Positions 8,044 to 18,347 of a stretch of 64,000 nt of DNA are shown here, in pieces. The notes under the pieces are model-generated. The model ran no database searches and was not told the DNA's origin. It was given only the letters and a program-made list of their open reading frames with translations. How positions within the stretch are numbered: the first letter of the stretch is position 1; every line of letters starts with the position of its first letter. Made by a program: the position numbers and the translations under genes. Source of the DNA: Nocardia brasiliensis (GTDB taxonomy: Bacteria > Actinomycetota > Actinomycetes > Mycobacteriales > Mycobacteriaceae); contig NZ_CP046171.1 of the NCBI RefSeq assembly GCF_011801125.1, positions 2,418,001 through 2,482,000 of the forward strand. Reading direction: 5' to 3'.

Positions 8044-8742
8044 TCAGCGGATGTCGTGCGCGGTAACCGGAAGATCGCCGTTCAACGCCCGGGTGATGGC
8101 GTCGGCGACGAGCGGTTTGACCTCGGCGACGGTGACCTCCCTGGCGAGTTCGCGGCTCAGCGTGGTGACGCCGGCGTCGCGGATGCCGCAGGGGACGATC
8201 GCCTGGAATCCGTCCATGGCGGAGTTGCAGTTGAGTGAGATGCCGTGCAGTGCGACGCCGCGCTGCACGCGCACGCCGATCGCGGCGATCTTGCGTTCGG
8301 CGAAGACGTCGGTCGCGGGCAGCCACACCCCGGAGCGTCCCTCGACGCGGCCGCAGACCAGGCCCATGCCGGTGCAGACGGTGATGAGCGCCTCCTCGAG
8401 GCGGCGCACGTACTGCACGACATCGACCGGCTCGGCGAGCCGCACGATCGGGTAGCCGACCAACTGGCCAGGACCGTGCCAGGTGATCTTGCCGCCGCGG
8501 TCCACCTCGACCACCGGGCTGCCGTCGATCGGCAGATCCTCGGCCTCGGTCCGGCGGCCCGCGGTGTAGACGGAGGGGTGCTCGAGCAGCAGTAGGCGAT
8601 CGGATCCGATGCCGTCGGCCCGCTCTGCCGCGATCTTGCGTTGCAGGTCCCAGGCGTCGAGGTAGTCGATGAGTCCGAGATCCTCGACCACGATCGGGGT
8701 CGTATCGAATCGGGCGGACCAGGTGGTGCGCGTGTCGTTCAC
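8044..8742 (-). CDS. lipB: Octanoyl-ACP:protein octanoyltransferase
   Basis: 232 residues. Transfers octanoyl from ACP to lipoyl-domain lysines, the step before LipA. Conserved features: [10 protein letters not shown] (55-64), [16 protein letters not shown] (83-98), the catalytic Lys151 in [10 protein letters not shown] and Cys185 in the AIVPCGI motif, which form the Cys/Lys dyad. Length is normal. First gene of the lipB-lipA pair. A palindromic repeat copy lies in the gap just upstream. Confidence 0.97.
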   Translation of the reverse strand: MNDTRTTWSARFDTTPIVVEDLGLIDYLDAWDLQRKIAAERADGIGSDRLLLLEHPSVYTAGRRTEAEDLPIDGSPVVEVDRGGKITWHGPGQLVGYPIVRLAEPVDVVQYVRRLEEALITVCTGMGLVCGRVEGRSGVWLPATDVFAERKIAAIGVRVQRGVALHGISLNCNSAMDGFQAIVPCGIRDAGVTTLSRELAREVTVAEVKPLVADAITRALNGDLPVTAHDIR

Positions 8743-8779
8743 AACCCAGACGGTACGCCTCCAGTGGGACGTGCTAGCC

Positions 8780-8845
8780 GAGGGGGAACTGGTGGCGGCA
8801 TCGGCCGAGTGGGCGACGCCGCCAGTTCCTCCTGATCTTGATCAG
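8780..8845. repeat. Dispersed 79-bp palindrome family, copy 1 (degenerate)
   Basis: Arms GGAACTGGTGGCGGC and GCCGCCAGTTCC flank a loop containing TCGGCCGA. It matches the copies at 22842, 32038 and 42865 in arm and loop sequence, in reverse orientation to the 32038 copy, with a 3-base deletion in one arm and diverged outer ends. It lies between lipB and the GNAT gene. Confidence 0.7.
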
Positions 8846-9378
8846 CGCGCGTGCACGGGCAGCGTCAGCTGCATGAGGGTGAGGTCCATCCAGCGGCCGA
8901 ACTTGTGGCCTACCTCGGGGAATTCGCCGACGGTGCGGAACCCGAAGCGCTCGTGCAGCTGGATGGAGCCGGTGTTGCTGGATTCGATGCCCGCGATGAT
9001 GGCGTGCACCGCGCCGGTGCGGCGGGCGCGCTCGATCAACTCGGTGAGCAGCGCGGTGGCGATGCCGCGGCGCTGGAACCGGTCGTCGACGTAGACCGAA
9101 TTCTCCACGGTGAAGCGGTAACCCGCCTTGGGCCGCCACGGACCGTAGCTCGCGTAACCGGCGACCTCGCCGTCGATCTCGGCGACCAGCACCGGCAGAC
9201 CCGCGGTGGTGCGATCGGCGAACCAGGCCTCGCGCTCCTCGATGCCGACCTGCTCCAGATCCCAGATCGCCGTGGAGGTGGCGATATTCGCGTTGTGGAT
9301 CGTCAGGATCGCGGGCAGGTCCGCGGGCCGCGCGTCCCGGATGAGGGCGGCGGGGCGGGTGTCGAGTTGGTCGGTCAT
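8842..9378 (-). CDS. GNAT N-acetyltransferase, phosphinothricin-acetyltransferase-like
   Basis: 178 residues. GNAT fold with the acetyl-CoA loop [12 protein letters not shown] and the closing [20 protein letters not shown], both characteristic of the PAT/Pat-like group that acetylates small amines such as phosphinothricin or methionine sulfoximine. The substrate here is not known. The ATG overlaps the stop of the upstream epimerase gene (ATGA), so the pair is co-translated. The frame is open further upstream but that is antisense-like coding of the epimerase gene. Confidence 0.88.
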   Translation of the reverse strand: MTDQLDTRPAALIRDARPADLPAILTIHNANIATSTAIWDLEQVGIEEREAWFADRTTAGLPVLVAEIDGEVAGYASYGPWRPKAGYRFTVENSVYVDDRFQRRGIATALLTELIERARRTGAVHAIIAGIESSNTGSIQLHERFGFRTVGEFPEVGHKFGRWMDLTLMQLTLPVHAR

Positions 9379-10283
9379 CGATCGTCTCCGGGTCGACCCA
9401 CCATGGCCGCGAGCGCGGCGCCGATGGTGGGGTGCTGGAACTCGTAGCCCGCCTCCTCGAGGGCCGTGGGAATCGCTCTGGGGCCGTGCAGGATCGCCTC
9501 CTGCGCGAACTCGCCGACCAGTGCGCGCACCGCGAACGCGGGCACCACCAGTGGCGTCGGCCGGTGCAGCGAACGGCCGAGCGCGCGGCTGAATTCGGCG
9601 TTGGTCACCGGCGCCGGACCGACCACGTTGACCGGCCCGCGCACCGTGTCGGTGCCGAGCGCGAACAGGATCGCGCCGATTTCGTCGGCCATCGAGATCC
9701 ACGGCGTGTACTGGCGGCCGCTGCCGAGTCGTCCGCCGAGACCGAGCGAATACAGCGGCTGCAGCATGCCAAGCATGCCGCCGTGCCGGGACAGCACGAC
9801 GGCGCTGCGCAGCAGCACCGTGCGCACCCCGGCGTCGGCGGCGGGCGCGGTGGCGGCCTCCCAGTCGCGGCACAGCGTGGCCAGGAAACCCGAACCGGCG
9901 CAAGAGGTCTCGTCGACCACCCGGTCACCGGTCGCGCCACCGTAGTAGTGCACGCCGCTGGCGTTGAGCAGGGTCGGCACGCCCGCGGCGACCACCGCGG
10001 CGGTGAGCACATCGGTCGGGGTGATCCGGCTGTCGCGCAGCTCCTGTTTGAAGCTGCCGTTCCAGCGGCGCCTGCCGAGGCTCGCTCCGCACAGGTTCAC
10101 CACCGCGTCCGCGCCGCGCAGCGCGCGCTCGTCCACATCGGCGCGGATCGGATCCCAGGTGAACTCGTCCGGCCCCGCCGCCCGCCTGCGTACCAGGCGG
10201 GCGACGTCGTGCCCGTCGCGGCGCAGGGCCGCGACGAGCGCTGTCCCGATCAGCCCGGACGAGCCGGCGATCACGACCTTCAT
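9375..10283 (-). CDS. TIGR01777-family NAD(P)-dependent epimerase (Rv2216-like)
   Basis: 302 residues. Atypical SDR with N-terminal [14 protein letters not shown] nucleotide-binding motif, central [12 protein letters not shown] and NASGVHYYG, and the DUF1731-type C-terminal domain ([19 protein letters not shown], then [13 protein letters not shown]) that defines the TIGR01777/YfcH group. The reaction is unknown. Its place between lipB and dlaT is conserved in mycobacteria. It lies 25 bases downstream of dlaT and overlaps the GNAT gene by 4 bases, so the three form one unit. Confidence 0.93.
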   Translation of the reverse strand: MKVVIAGSSGLIGTALVAALRRDGHDVARLVRRRAAGPDEFTWDPIRADVDERALRGADAVVNLCGASLGRRRWNGSFKQELRDSRITPTDVLTAAVVAAGVPTLLNASGVHYYGGATGDRVVDETSCAGSGFLATLCRDWEAATAPAADAGVRTVLLRSAVVLSRHGGMLGMLQPLYSLGLGGRLGSGRQYTPWISMADEIGAILFALGTDTVRGPVNVVGPAPVTNAEFSRALGRSLHRPTPLVVPAFAVRALVGEFAQEAILHGPRAIPTALEEAGYEFQHPTIGAALAAMVGRPGDDR

Positions 10284-10308
10284 GCGTGCCTTCCCGTGGC
10301 GGTCGGCC

Positions 10309-12084
10309 TTACAGGCCGAGGTCCGCCTCGAACGCCGCCTCCTCGAGCCGGTGCCGGATCGTGGTCAGGAAGCGACCGGCGTCGGCACCGTCGATCAGGC
10401 GGTGGTCGTAGGTGAGCGGCAGGTAGCACATCGAACGCACGCCGATGGACTCGCTGCCCGTCTCGTCCTTCACCACGACCGGGCGCTTGACGATCGCGCC
10501 GGTGCCGAGCATGCCCGCCTGCGGCGGGAGCAGGATCGGGGTGTCGAACAGCGCGCCCTGGCTGCCGATGTTGGTGATGGTGAACGTGCCGCCGGAGAGC
10601 TCGTCCGGCTTCAGGCCGCCGTTGCGGGCGCGGTTGGCGATATCGGCGATGGCACGGGCCAGGCCGGCCAGCGACAGGTCGCTCGCGTTGTGGATCACCG
10701 GGGAGAGCAGGCCCTGCTCGGTGTCCACGGCGATGCCGAGGTGCACGGCCGCGTGGTAGGTGAGCTCCTTGGTGTCCTCGTTGTAGCTGGCGTTGACGTT
10801 CGGGTGCACGCCGAGCGCCTCGACGACCGCCTTGGCGAAGAACGGCAGGAACGTCAGGTTGACGCCCTCGCGCTCCTTGAACGCCGCCTTGGCCTGCGCC
10901 CGCAGCTGCGCGATCTTGGTGACGTCGGCCTCGTGCACCTGGGTGAGCTGGGCGGTGGTGCGCAGCGACTCCAGGGTCTTGGTCGCGGTGATCTGCCGGA
11001 TGCGGCTGGCCTTCTGCACGGTGCCGCGCAGGTGTGCCAGCTGCGCGCTCGGCGCGGGCGCGGCCTTGGCGGCCGGGGCCTTCGCGGCGGGTGCGGCCCC
11101 GGCGGGGGCGGGCGCGGCGGGGGCGGGCGCCTTCTTGGCTTCCGCGGCTGCGAGCACGTCCTGCTTGCGGATGCGGCCGCCGACACCGGAACCGGTGAGC
11201 GCGGACAGGTCGACGCCGTTCTCGTCGGCCAGCTTGCGCACCAGCGGGGTGACGTACGGGGTGGCGCCGTTGCCGGAGGAGTCCGACGCGGTGGCGGTGG
11301 CGGCCGGTGCCTTGGCCGGCGCGGGCGCCGGTGCCGGTGCCGGTGCCGGGGCCGGGGCGGGCGCGGGTGCCGGGGCGGCGGCCGCTGGCTTGGGTTCCGG
11401 CTTCGGCTCGGGCTTGGGTTCCGGCTTCGGCGCGGGCGCGGGAGCCTTGGGCGCGGCGGCCGCGGGGGCACCGCTGCCGATCACGCCGAGCTGTCCACCC
11501 ACAGCGACGACATCGTCTTCCTGCGCGGTGATCTCGAGCAGCGTGCCCGCGACCGGCGACGGGATCTCGGTGTCGACCTTGTCGGTGGAGACCTCGAGCA
11601 GCGGCTCGTCCACGGCGACCTCGTCACCGACGGCCTTCAGCCAGCGGGTGACGGTGCCTTCGGTGACCGACTCGCCCAGCTCGGGCATGTTGACCGGGGT
11701 GCCGTCACCGGCGGGCGCACTCGCGGCGGGCGCGGCCTGCTGCGCCGGCTCGGGCTCCGCGGCGGGGGCTTCCTCGGCGGGCGCTTCCTGCGCGGGCGCG
11801 GCAGCCGCTTCGGGTTCGGGTGCCGAGCTCGGTGCGGGCGCTTCACCGGCTTCGCTGATCACGCCGAGCTCACCGCCGACCTCGACCACATCATCTTCTT
11901 GGGCGACGATCTTCGACAGCACGCCCGCCGTGGGGGACGGGATTTCGGTGTCGACCTTGTCGGTGGAGACCTCGAGCAGCGGCTCGTCGACCTCGACCGT
12001 GTCTCCTTCCTGCTTCAGCCACCGGGTGACCGTTCCCTCGGTGACGCTCTCACCAAGAGCTGGCATCTGGACGGAGAAGGCCAT
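10309..12084 (-). CDS. dlaT: Dihydrolipoamide acyltransferase (E2), two lipoyl domains
   Basis: 591 residues. Two N-terminal lipoyl domains (lysines 43 and 169, each in [14 protein letters not shown]) are joined by Ala/Pro/Glu/Lys linkers, followed by a peripheral-subunit-binding domain (about 277-312, [15 protein letters not shown]) and the catalytic acyltransferase domain with His561 and Asp565 in [13 protein letters not shown]. It is the E2 core of pyruvate dehydrogenase, and in mycobacteria also of peroxynitrite reductase (DlaT, formerly SucB). The linker near 220-260 is an almost pure Pro-Ala/Pro-Lys repeat. Its neighbours lipA and lipB supply the lipoyl cofactor. Confidence 0.97.
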   Translation of the reverse strand: MAFSVQMPALGESVTEGTVTRWLKQEGDTVEVDEPLLEVSTDKVDTEIPSPTAGVLSKIVAQEDDVVEVGGELGVISEAGEAPAPSSAPEPEAAAAPAQEAPAEEAPAAEPEPAQQAAPAASAPAGDGTPVNMPELGESVTEGTVTRWLKAVGDEVAVDEPLLEVSTDKVDTEIPSPVAGTLLEITAQEDDVVAVGGQLGVIGSGAPAAAAPKAPAPAPKPEPKPEPKPEPKPAAAAPAPAPAPAPAPAPAPAPAPAKAPAATATASDSSGNGATPYVTPLVRKLADENGVDLSALTGSGVGGRIRKQDVLAAAEAKKAPAPAAPAPAGAAPAAKAPAAKAAPAPSAQLAHLRGTVQKASRIRQITATKTLESLRTTAQLTQVHEADVTKIAQLRAQAKAAFKEREGVNLTFLPFFAKAVVEALGVHPNVNASYNEDTKELTYHAAVHLGIAVDTEQGLLSPVIHNASDLSLAGLARAIADIANRARNGGLKPDELSGGTFTITNIGSQGALFDTPILLPPQAGMLGTGAIVKRPVVVKDETGSESIGVRSMCYLPLTYDHRLIDGADAGRFLTTIRHRLEEAAFEADLGL

Positions 12085-12344
12085 GTCCTCTGACTCCTCT
12101 GACTGCTCGACGGGTTTCTACAACAGTTGATCTCGCTGCGGACCCCCGACGCGGGTTGCGGCGCGAGTCCGAACGCCACTGAACATTGTGCGTGGCACCG
12201 GAGATCCTTGTGGTTCTTGTACCGCGAACCATCCTTGCACTTGGCGGTGCGGCGTGTAGCACAGGGCAGCGAACTCGCTCGAGCTGGCAAGATGGAAACA
12301 CCGGTGGGCAAGATGCTCCGGTGTGCGAAAGGAGGTGCGCGTCG

Positions 12345-12707
12345 TTGGGTTTGCTGGATCGTTTCCGAGGCGGCGCGACCAGGGGTGGTGGCGCGATACG
12401 TGGGGGTTCGGGGGGTACGTCCGACGCCCGCTATCTGTCCGACTGGGTGCGTACCCACGTCGGCGTCGAGGGCTACATAGAACCGAAAACGACCGTGACG
12501 GATGTCACTGTCGTGCTGGTCGCCGCCGATGGTGAATGGACCCGCCGGATCGTCGGCGAGCGCGGCGCGCAGCGGCTTGCCAAGGATTTGCGGATCCCCG
12601 TCTACGACGTCGGTAAGACCGGATATCCACAACGGATGCGCGACTATGACGCGCGCAAACGGATCGAGCGCCAGCGCGCGTTCGAGGCCGATCTCCGCGA
12701 CCTATAG
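12345..12707 (+). CDS. Conserved hypothetical, small basic protein
   Basis: 120 residues from TTG 12345, chosen because GAAAGGAGG ends 9 bases upstream and translation gives GLLDRFRGG. The core WTRRIVGERGAQRLAKDLRI..YDVGKTGYPQRMRDYDARKR is conserved in relatives of Mycobacterium and Nocardia as I recall them, where it is sometimes named oxidoreductase without support. No cofactor motif or membrane segment is visible. It is divergent from dlaT and faces pepA. The in-frame ATG-like starts upstream lack a ribosome-binding site. Confidence 0.75.
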   Translation: MGLLDRFRGGATRGGGAIRGGSGGTSDARYLSDWVRTHVGVEGYIEPKTTVTDVTVVLVAADGEWTRRIVGERGAQRLAKDLRIPVYDVGKTGYPQRMRDYDARKRIERQRAFEADLRDL

Positions 12708-13265
12708 CCGTCCGCTACGGGCGGTCATAGCCGCTGGCTACCATCTGGCGACTGTCGATGTTCGCGGGGTCGGCGGCGGTGCCGCGCGGGCCGAACGATG
12801 CTGGCGCGCGGGTGTCCACGGCTCGGCACGGGCTGCGTGGACGTCGTCTGCTGGCGAACGGACTGGCGCATGGGTAGACCTGCCCGGGGCGCCCCGGATG
12901 CAGACGGAGCTTTCGCAGGTCTGGCAAGGCTGGCCGGGGTCGACAGCTGTCGCATGGTCTGGCAGGGCTGGTGTGGGAAGTCGCCTCGGTTGCTCGGCGG
13001 TTTCGATCAGTACGTGCTCGGGCCGGGCACCGGTGACACCGGGCAGAGCTGTCGCATGGTCTGGCAGGGCGGCTCACGTATGCCGTTCGCGGGGGAGTCC
13101 CGCAGGGCTTCCCGGTCGTTGACAGACCCCTCGCGTGGTCTGGCGTGCGGGCGGAGGGCCGGCGCAGGAGTTTGCTCGCGCGCACGTATTCGGTGACGAA
13201 GACGTGCGCGCGAGCGTGATCCGTGTGCGCCGTCGTGGGTAGGCGCGCGGGCGGCTAGCGCGGGT
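12708..13265. other. Intergenic with degenerate direct repeats
   Basis: No credible gene. A motif TCGCATGGTCTGGCAGGGC recurs: near-matches start at 12913 and 13131, and a 24-base identical pair lies at 12945-12968 and 13047-13070. A long hairpin follows at 13174-13215. The gap is convergent between the 120-residue hypothetical and pepA. Confidence 0.6.
13174..13215. terminator. Hairpin with 14-bp perfect arms
   Basis: Arms GCTCGCGCGCACGT and ACGTGCGCGCGAGC with a 14-base loop in the convergent gap downstream of pepA. It could act as a bidirectional terminator; no T tract. Confidence 0.5.
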
Positions 13266-13288
13266 GCGCCGTCCGGGGCGGACGGCGC
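13266..13288 (-). terminator. Terminator hairpin of pepA
   Basis: Arms GCGCCGTCC / GGACGGCGC with a 5-base loop, 9 bases past the pepA stop. Confidence 0.65.
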
Positions 13289-13296
13289 GGGCGCGT

Positions 13297-14808
13297 CTAT
13301 TCGGCGCCGATTTCCTCGAGCACGGTGATGAGGGTGCGGACGGGGACACCGGTGCCGCCCTTGCCGATGTAGCCGAACGGCCCGCCGGTGTTGTAGGCCG
13401 GGCCCGCGACGTCGAGGTGGGCCCACTGCACGCCCTCCGGGACGAACTCCTTCAGGAACAGCCCGGCCGACAGCATGCCGCCCCAGCGGTGCGGTGCGAC
13501 GTTGGCCAGGTCGGCGATCTTGGAGTTGATGTCGGCGCGCAACTCGGCGGGCAGCGGCATTGCCCAGCCGTTCTCGCCGACGGCGCGCGAGATGGCCGCG
13601 ACGCGGTCACGGAACTCGTCGGTGCCCATCACGCCGGGGGTGCGGGTGCCGAGGGCGACCATCTGGGCGCCGGTCAGCGTGGCGACGTCGATGAGGTAGT
13701 CCGGGTCGTCCTCGCCGGCGCGCACGATGGCGTCGGCGAGGATCAGCCTGCCTTCGGCGTCGGTGTTGAGCACCTCGACGGTGGTGCCGCCGTACTGGGT
13801 GAGCACGTCGCCGGGCCGCTGTGCGGTCGCCGAGGGCATGTTCTCGGCCATCGGCACCGTCGCGGTGACGGTGACCGGCAGGCTCAGCCGCGCGGCGAGC
13901 AGCGTGGTGGCGATGACCGCGGCGGCGCCCGCCATGTCCGAGGTCATGTTGTCCATGTTCTGCGCGGGCTTGATGGAGATGCCGCCGGTGTCGAACGTGA
14001 TGCCCTTACCGACCAGCGCGACCTTCTTCGGCCCGCCCGCGTAGGTGATGCGGATCAGCCGCGGCGGCCGCGACGAGCCCTTGCCGACGCCGAGCACGCC
14101 GCCGTAACCGGCTTCCTCCAGGGCCTTTTCGTCGAGCACCTCGACATCGAGCCCGGCGGCCTCGGCCAATTCCTGGGCGCGCGAGGCGAATTCGGCCGGG
14201 TAGAGGTGGCTCGGCGGGGTGTTCACGAAATCCCGTGCGGTGGCGACCGCTTCGGCGATCAGCTGGGCGCGCAACAGTTCCTGCTCGCCGAATTCCGGCG
14301 TGGGCACCAGCAATTCGATCCTCGCCACCGGGCGCTCGTCCGGCTTGGGCGCGGACTTGCCCGACTTGTACGGCGTGAAGGTGTAGGCGCCCAGGTAGAA
14401 GCCCTCGGCGGCGGCGCCGATGTCCAGGCCGGACAGGGTGCTCACCACGAGCTCGGTGCCCGACAGCGCGCGGGCGGCGGCTCCGGCCGACCGGCGGATC
14501 TGCTCGGCGTCGATCTTCTCCGCGGGCCCGAGGCCCACCGCGAGCACGCTGGTCACGCCGTCGAGCCCGGCCGGTGCGGGCACCCTGGTGAGTTCTTCGG
14601 CCTTGCCCTTGGCCCCGACCGCGCCGAGCTGGTCGAGCAGTTCGGCCCGGACCTGCGCGGTGAGCACGTCGCCGAACAGGTCCTCGGGCACGATGGCGGG
14701 CCCGTTCTCCGACGACGTCAAGCCCAGCACGAGCACGTCGGTGTCCGTGCCGATGGTCTGCGTGCGGGCGAGGTCCGGTCCTAGTGAGCGATCTGCAACA
14801 GCGGTCAT
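13297..14808 (-). CDS. pepA: Leucyl aminopeptidase (M17)
   Basis: 503 residues. Two-metal M17 aminopeptidase releasing N-terminal residues from peptides in the cytoplasm. [13 protein letters not shown] (269-281) and [13 protein letters not shown] (348-360) hold the metal ligands and catalytic Arg. Length is typical. Its position between dlaT and gcvT matches mycobacterial pepB (Rv2213). The ATG overlaps the stop of the TetR gene (ATGA), so the two are translated from one mRNA. Confidence 0.96.
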   Translation of the reverse strand: MTAVADRSLGPDLARTQTIGTDTDVLVLGLTSSENGPAIVPEDLFGDVLTAQVRAELLDQLGAVGAKGKAEELTRVPAPAGLDGVTSVLAVGLGPAEKIDAEQIRRSAGAAARALSGTELVVSTLSGLDIGAAAEGFYLGAYTFTPYKSGKSAPKPDERPVARIELLVPTPEFGEQELLRAQLIAEAVATARDFVNTPPSHLYPAEFASRAQELAEAAGLDVEVLDEKALEEAGYGGVLGVGKGSSRPPRLIRITYAGGPKKVALVGKGITFDTGGISIKPAQNMDNMTSDMAGAAAVIATTLLAARLSLPVTVTATVPMAENMPSATAQRPGDVLTQYGGTTVEVLNTDAEGRLILADAIVRAGEDDPDYLIDVATLTGAQMVALGTRTPGVMGTDEFRDRVAAISRAVGENGWAMPLPAELRADINSKIADLANVAPHRWGGMLSAGLFLKEFVPEGVQWAHLDVAGPAYNTGGPFGYIGKGGTGVPVRTLITVLEEIGAE

Positions 14809-15602
14809 GGGCTCAGGCTACTGGGCAGTCTGATCGCGATCCCGTCGAGGAGCAGTGCGAGCCCGGCCTCCAGGACGTGGTCCAAGTCCAGGTCGGGGCC
14901 GGGCGGGCCGGTGGCGAACAGCCGGTGCAGGACGGGCCGGACCGCCGGGTCGAGCAATTCGACGAGCTCGGGCGGCGGCTCCAGCGCCCGGCCCCGCAAC
15001 CGATCGGCACGCTCGGAATTGGTGAGCAGCGCGAGCCCCTGGACCAAGCCGGAGAACGACAGATAGATCGCCAGTATCGCGTCGCGGTCGAGGCCGCGGT
15101 GATCGAGCGCGGCGAAGGACCGCTCGAGGATGTCGGCGAGTGCGGGGCCGACCGGCGGACGGATGCGCGCCAGGATCGGCAGCATCCACGGGTGGCGTTG
15201 ATACAGCTGCCATTCCGCCCGTGCTTCGTACCCGAGGCGGGCCCGCCAGTCGGTGAGTTCGGTTGCGGGCGGCTGGATTTCGGCGAGCACCAGCTCGGCC
15301 ATGCCCGCCAGCAGCGCTTCTCGGTCCGAAAAGTGCCGGTACAGGCCCGCCGTCGCCGCGCCGAGCTCGCTGGCGATGCGGCGCATGGAGACTCCGTCGA
15401 TGCCGTCGCGATCGGCCAGCTCCACGGCGGTGCGCAGGATGGCGATGCCGGTCAGTCTGACAGGCCGTGCGGTGCGTGGTGTGGCGGGCACCGCGTCGCG
15501 GCGGGCACGGTACGCGCGGGCCTGGCAGGCGCGCGAACAGTAGCGCCGTTTGCGTCCTCGGGTGGGCTGCGCCAACGTCGCGCCACAGCTTCCACACGCC
15601 AT
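14805..15602 (-). CDS. TetR-family regulator with N-terminal Cys motif
   Basis: 265 residues from ATG 15602 (an ATG four codons upstream is possible). Residues 1-30 read [20 protein letters not shown] then [15 protein letters not shown], a CxxC...CxxxC arrangement that could bind zinc. The TetR helix-turn-helix follows ([29 protein letters not shown]), then a TetR_C effector domain. Such N-terminally extended TetR proteins occur in actinomycetes. The gene is divergent from a GNAT gene 112 bases away and overlaps pepA by 4 bases. The ligand is unknown; the GNAT gene is the obvious candidate target. Confidence 0.85.
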   Translation of the reverse strand: MACGSCGATLAQPTRGRKRRYCSRACQARAYRARRDAVPATPRTARPVRLTGIAILRTAVELADRDGIDGVSMRRIASELGAATAGLYRHFSDREALLAGMAELVLAEIQPPATELTDWRARLGYEARAEWQLYQRHPWMLPILARIRPPVGPALADILERSFAALDHRGLDRDAILAIYLSFSGLVQGLALLTNSERADRLRGRALEPPPELVELLDPAVRPVLHRLFATGPPGPDLDLDHVLEAGLALLLDGIAIRLPSSLSP

Positions 15603-15714
15603 GGCCGCCTCCATTTCGACACACGAACAGTTGTGACGAAATTGTAGTCAGACCGCCTTGACCTGCATACCTTGGCGAGAGCACACAGCGTTCACCAACG
15701 AAAGGAATGCGGCG

Positions 15715-16320
15715 ATGGACATCACGGTTCGACAGGCGGCCCGGCAGGATCGCGACGCGGTCATCGAGGCGTTCAGTCTCGCCAGCCCGGACGAGGAAGT
15801 GACCGCCTGGGTGCTGGAGGGGTATCCGTTCGAGCAGTTCGGTGGGCAGTACGTGCCGAATCTGATCGACCGCGCCCTCGACACCGACGAGATCTGGCTC
15901 GCTGGAAGCGGTTCGGAGATCTGGGCGGTCTCCATCTGGCAGCACGCCGCCTCGATGGACCGGTTCGAGCGCGAAGCGGCCGAGGCGCGGGAGTTGGCCG
16001 CGAGCGCACCGGACCTCCGTCCGCTGCAACGCATGTCGCACGTCCTCGACCTGCTGACCCGTACCCACCCCCGCGCATTCCCGCACCGATACCTGCAGGT
16101 GATCGTCACGGTGCCGGAGCATCGCGGCAAAGGCGCGGGCGGTGCGATCCTGGCATCCCAAACGAAAGTCGCGTCCGCGGCGGGGGTCCCCGCCTACCTC
16201 GAGGCGAGCACGGAACGGTCGGCACGGTTGTATGAGCGAAACGGGTTCGCCCGCACCGGCATCGACCACGACTTGCCGGACGGCGGACCGACGTTGCGGC
16301 CCATGTGGTTTCAGGGTTAG
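15715..16320 (+). CDS. GNAT N-acetyltransferase
   Basis: 201 residues from ATG 15715, with AAAGGA about 8 bases upstream. Acetyl-CoA-binding motif VIVTVPEHRGKGAGGAIL and the ending LYERNGFARTGI are typical of GNATs. Residues 60-120 form a helical insert with Trp-rich GSEIWAVSIWQHAASM, similar to puromycin-acetyltransferase-like members. The substrate is unknown. Divergently oriented to the TetR regulator, a usual arrangement for an inducible resistance or modification gene. Confidence 0.85.
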   Translation: MDITVRQAARQDRDAVIEAFSLASPDEEVTAWVLEGYPFEQFGGQYVPNLIDRALDTDEIWLAGSGSEIWAVSIWQHAASMDRFEREAAEARELAASAPDLRPLQRMSHVLDLLTRTHPRAFPHRYLQVIVTVPEHRGKGAGGAILASQTKVASAAGVPAYLEASTERSARLYERNGFARTGIDHDLPDGGPTLRPMWFQG

Positions 16321-16329
16321 CGATGTCGT

Positions 16330-16363
16330 CCGGGTGGATGCGGATTCGCCCGCATCCACCCGG
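16330..16363 (+). terminator. Terminator hairpin of the GNAT gene
   Basis: Arms CCGGGTGGATGCG / CGCATCCACCCGG with an 8-base loop, 10 bases past the stop. Confidence 0.7.
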
Positions 16364-16650
16364 TACCTGCCTGTGTTGCGTCCGTAGGGTTTCGGTGAAT
16401 TGAGGCTCGTGAGATCGTGCGGGTGAGAACGGCGCTCGTGGATTGGGCTCGGCTAGGAGCGAGTACCTGGGCGGTCGGTTGTAGTCGGGCGGGCGATGAG
16501 GCGTGGGCGGGCGCGGCACGGCGGGTGGCGGTTAGTGCGTGGGTGGTGCTCGACGCATCGGTGGCAGGGACGGGGCCGACGTCTGGGTGGTCAGACGGTG
16601 GGGGCGAGGGAGCGGGTTCGCGGCGGGGATATGGCGGATAAGCTCGCCGG
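16364..16650. other. G-rich intergenic, no gene seen
   Basis: Upstream of gcvT the plus strand is markedly G-rich with repeated GGGCGGGC-type runs. No glycine-riboswitch-like fold or coding frame was recognised. Confidence 0.4.
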
Positions 16651-17751
16651 GTGACCGACTCGAACCTGCTGCAAGGCCCTATCCATGACGTACACGTCGA
16701 ACTCGGTGCGAGCTTCGCTCCGTTCGGCGGGTGGGAAATGCCCGTCTCCTATGCGGGGACAGTGGCCGAACATCAGTCGGTCCGCACCACGGTCGGCCTG
16801 TTCGATGTGAGCCATCTCGGCAAGGCGACGGTGCGCGGTGCGGGCGCGGCCGATTTCGTGAACTCGGCGCTCACCAACGACCTGGGCCGCATTCGGCCGG
16901 GCAAGGCGCAGTACACCCTGTGCTGCACGCCCGAAGGCGGCGTGATCGACGACCTGATCGCCTACTACGTCAGCGACGACGAGATCTTCCTCGTGCCCAA
17001 CGCCGCGAACACCGCGGCGGTCGTCGCCGAACTGCAGAAGGTGGCGCCGGAGGGCATCACCGTGACCGACGAGCACCGCGAATACGGCGTGTTCGCCGTC
17101 CAGGGCCCGCGCTCCGTCGAGGTGCTGACCGCGCTCGGCCTGCCCACCGACATGGAGTACATGGCCTACGCCGACGCGCAATGGGACGGCCGCCCGGTCC
17201 GCGTGTGCCGCACCGGGTACACCGGCGAGCACGGGTATGAGCTGCTGCCCCGTTGGGCCGACGCTGAGCCGCTGTTCCGCGCGCTCGTCGCACAGGTGCG
17301 CGCCGCCGGCGGTCAGGCCGCCGGCCTCGGCGCCCGCGACACCCTGCGCACCGAGATGGGTTACCCGCTGCACGGGCACGAACTGTCCCTGGAGATCTCG
17401 CCGGTGCAGGCCCGCACCGGCTGGGCCGTCGGCTGGAAGAAGCCGGAGTTCTGGGGCAAAGCCGCACTCGAGCAGGAGAAGTCGGCGGGCCCGCGCCGCA
17501 CCCTGCTCGGGCTGAAGGCGCTCGACCGCGGCGTGCTGCGTCAGGGGCAGACGGTGCTGCGCGACGGTGCGCCGGTCGGCGAAACGACCTCGGGCACCTT
17601 CTCGCCGACCCTCAAGGTCGGCATCGCCCTCGCCCTCCTCGACACCGAAGCGGGCCTGGAGCCCGGCACCGAGGTCGAGGTCGACGTGCGTGGCCGCGCC
17701 CTGCGCTGCGAGGTCGTCCGGCCGCCGTTCGTGGAGACGAACACGAAGTAG
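16651..17751 (+). CDS. gcvT: Glycine cleavage system T protein (aminomethyltransferase)
   Basis: 366 residues from GTG 16651. Folate-dependent T protein transferring the methylene of the H-protein aminomethyl group to tetrahydrofolate. Conserved [11 protein letters not shown] near the N-terminus, [26 protein letters not shown] and the C-terminal [19 protein letters not shown] are all present. Length is normal. No other gcv gene is nearby, as in mycobacteria. A T-tailed terminator follows. Confidence 0.96.
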   Translation: MTDSNLLQGPIHDVHVELGASFAPFGGWEMPVSYAGTVAEHQSVRTTVGLFDVSHLGKATVRGAGAADFVNSALTNDLGRIRPGKAQYTLCCTPEGGVIDDLIAYYVSDDEIFLVPNAANTAAVVAELQKVAPEGITVTDEHREYGVFAVQGPRSVEVLTALGLPTDMEYMAYADAQWDGRPVRVCRTGYTGEHGYELLPRWADAEPLFRALVAQVRAAGGQAAGLGARDTLRTEMGYPLHGHELSLEISPVQARTGWAVGWKKPEFWGKAALEQEKSAGPRRTLLGLKALDRGVLRQGQTVLRDGAPVGETTSGTFSPTLKVGIALALLDTEAGLEPGTEVEVDVRGRALRCEVVRPPFVETNTK

Positions 17752-17762
17752 GACGCTCACTG

Positions 17763-17801
17763 AAGGTGCGCCGCGGGGAGGCTCCCAGCGGCGCACCTTT
17801 T
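17763..17801 (+). terminator. Rho-independent terminator of gcvT
   Basis: Arms AAGGTGCGCCGC / GCGGCGCACCTT followed by TT, 12 bases past the stop. Confidence 0.85.
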
Positions 17802-17866
17802 GCGTCGGCCCAGTGCGTCGTCGGGTGCGAGGTCGTCGTTGGGGTGAGGTAGCCGCTGGGTGTGCG

Positions 17867-18145
17867 GTCGCATGCGTCGCGGTTGCCGCGGTCTTGCGCG
17901 TAGCCGGGTGTCGCAGGCGGCTCGGCCCGCAGTGGCTTGGGCACCGTGTACCAGCGGTGGCAGCACGGCTGCTTCGATGCCCGGTGGCTCGCACCCGGAC
18001 GCGAGGGGCGTCGCATGCGTCGCGGTCGGCGCGCGTAGCAGGTGCCGTATGTGGTTCGGCCCAAGCCCTCGGGCACCGTGTGCCATCGATAGCGCACAGC
18101 CGCGCGTTCCGGGGCGATGCCCGGATGGTTCGCAACCTGGGCGGA
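17867..18145. repeat. Imperfect direct duplication, about 143-bp units
   Basis: Two units begin with identical GTCGCATGCGTCGCGGT at 17867 and 18010 and share, in order, GCGCGTAGC, GGCTCGGCCC/GGTTCGGCCC, GGGCACCGTGT and CGATGCCCGG. They fill most of the gcvT-ilvE gap (17802-18347), which has no recognisable gene. Confidence 0.65.
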
Positions 18146-18347
18146 AGCAAACCTATCGGCGTGTCGCGCGGTATGGCGCGGCGGGGTCGGCGGTGCGCAG
18201 GATGCGAACTGACCGGTGTGGTTTCCTGGGGCGATTTGCGTCGCGGGGTGCAAAGTGGTGCGTGGGAGGTCTTGGTGGCGGGAACTTTTACGGTCGCAGG
18301 GGTGATCGGCCGCGAACCCGTGAACCGTCCCGGATAGGATCAGCGAC

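Noticed and set aside
12798..13196. 132-residue plus frame between the hypothetical gene and pepA
   Set aside because: Built from the repeated TGGTCTGGC motif, no ribosome-binding site, no family.
16364..16650. Glycine riboswitch upstream of gcvT
   Set aside because: No tandem aptamer-like conserved segments recognised; the region is merely G-rich.
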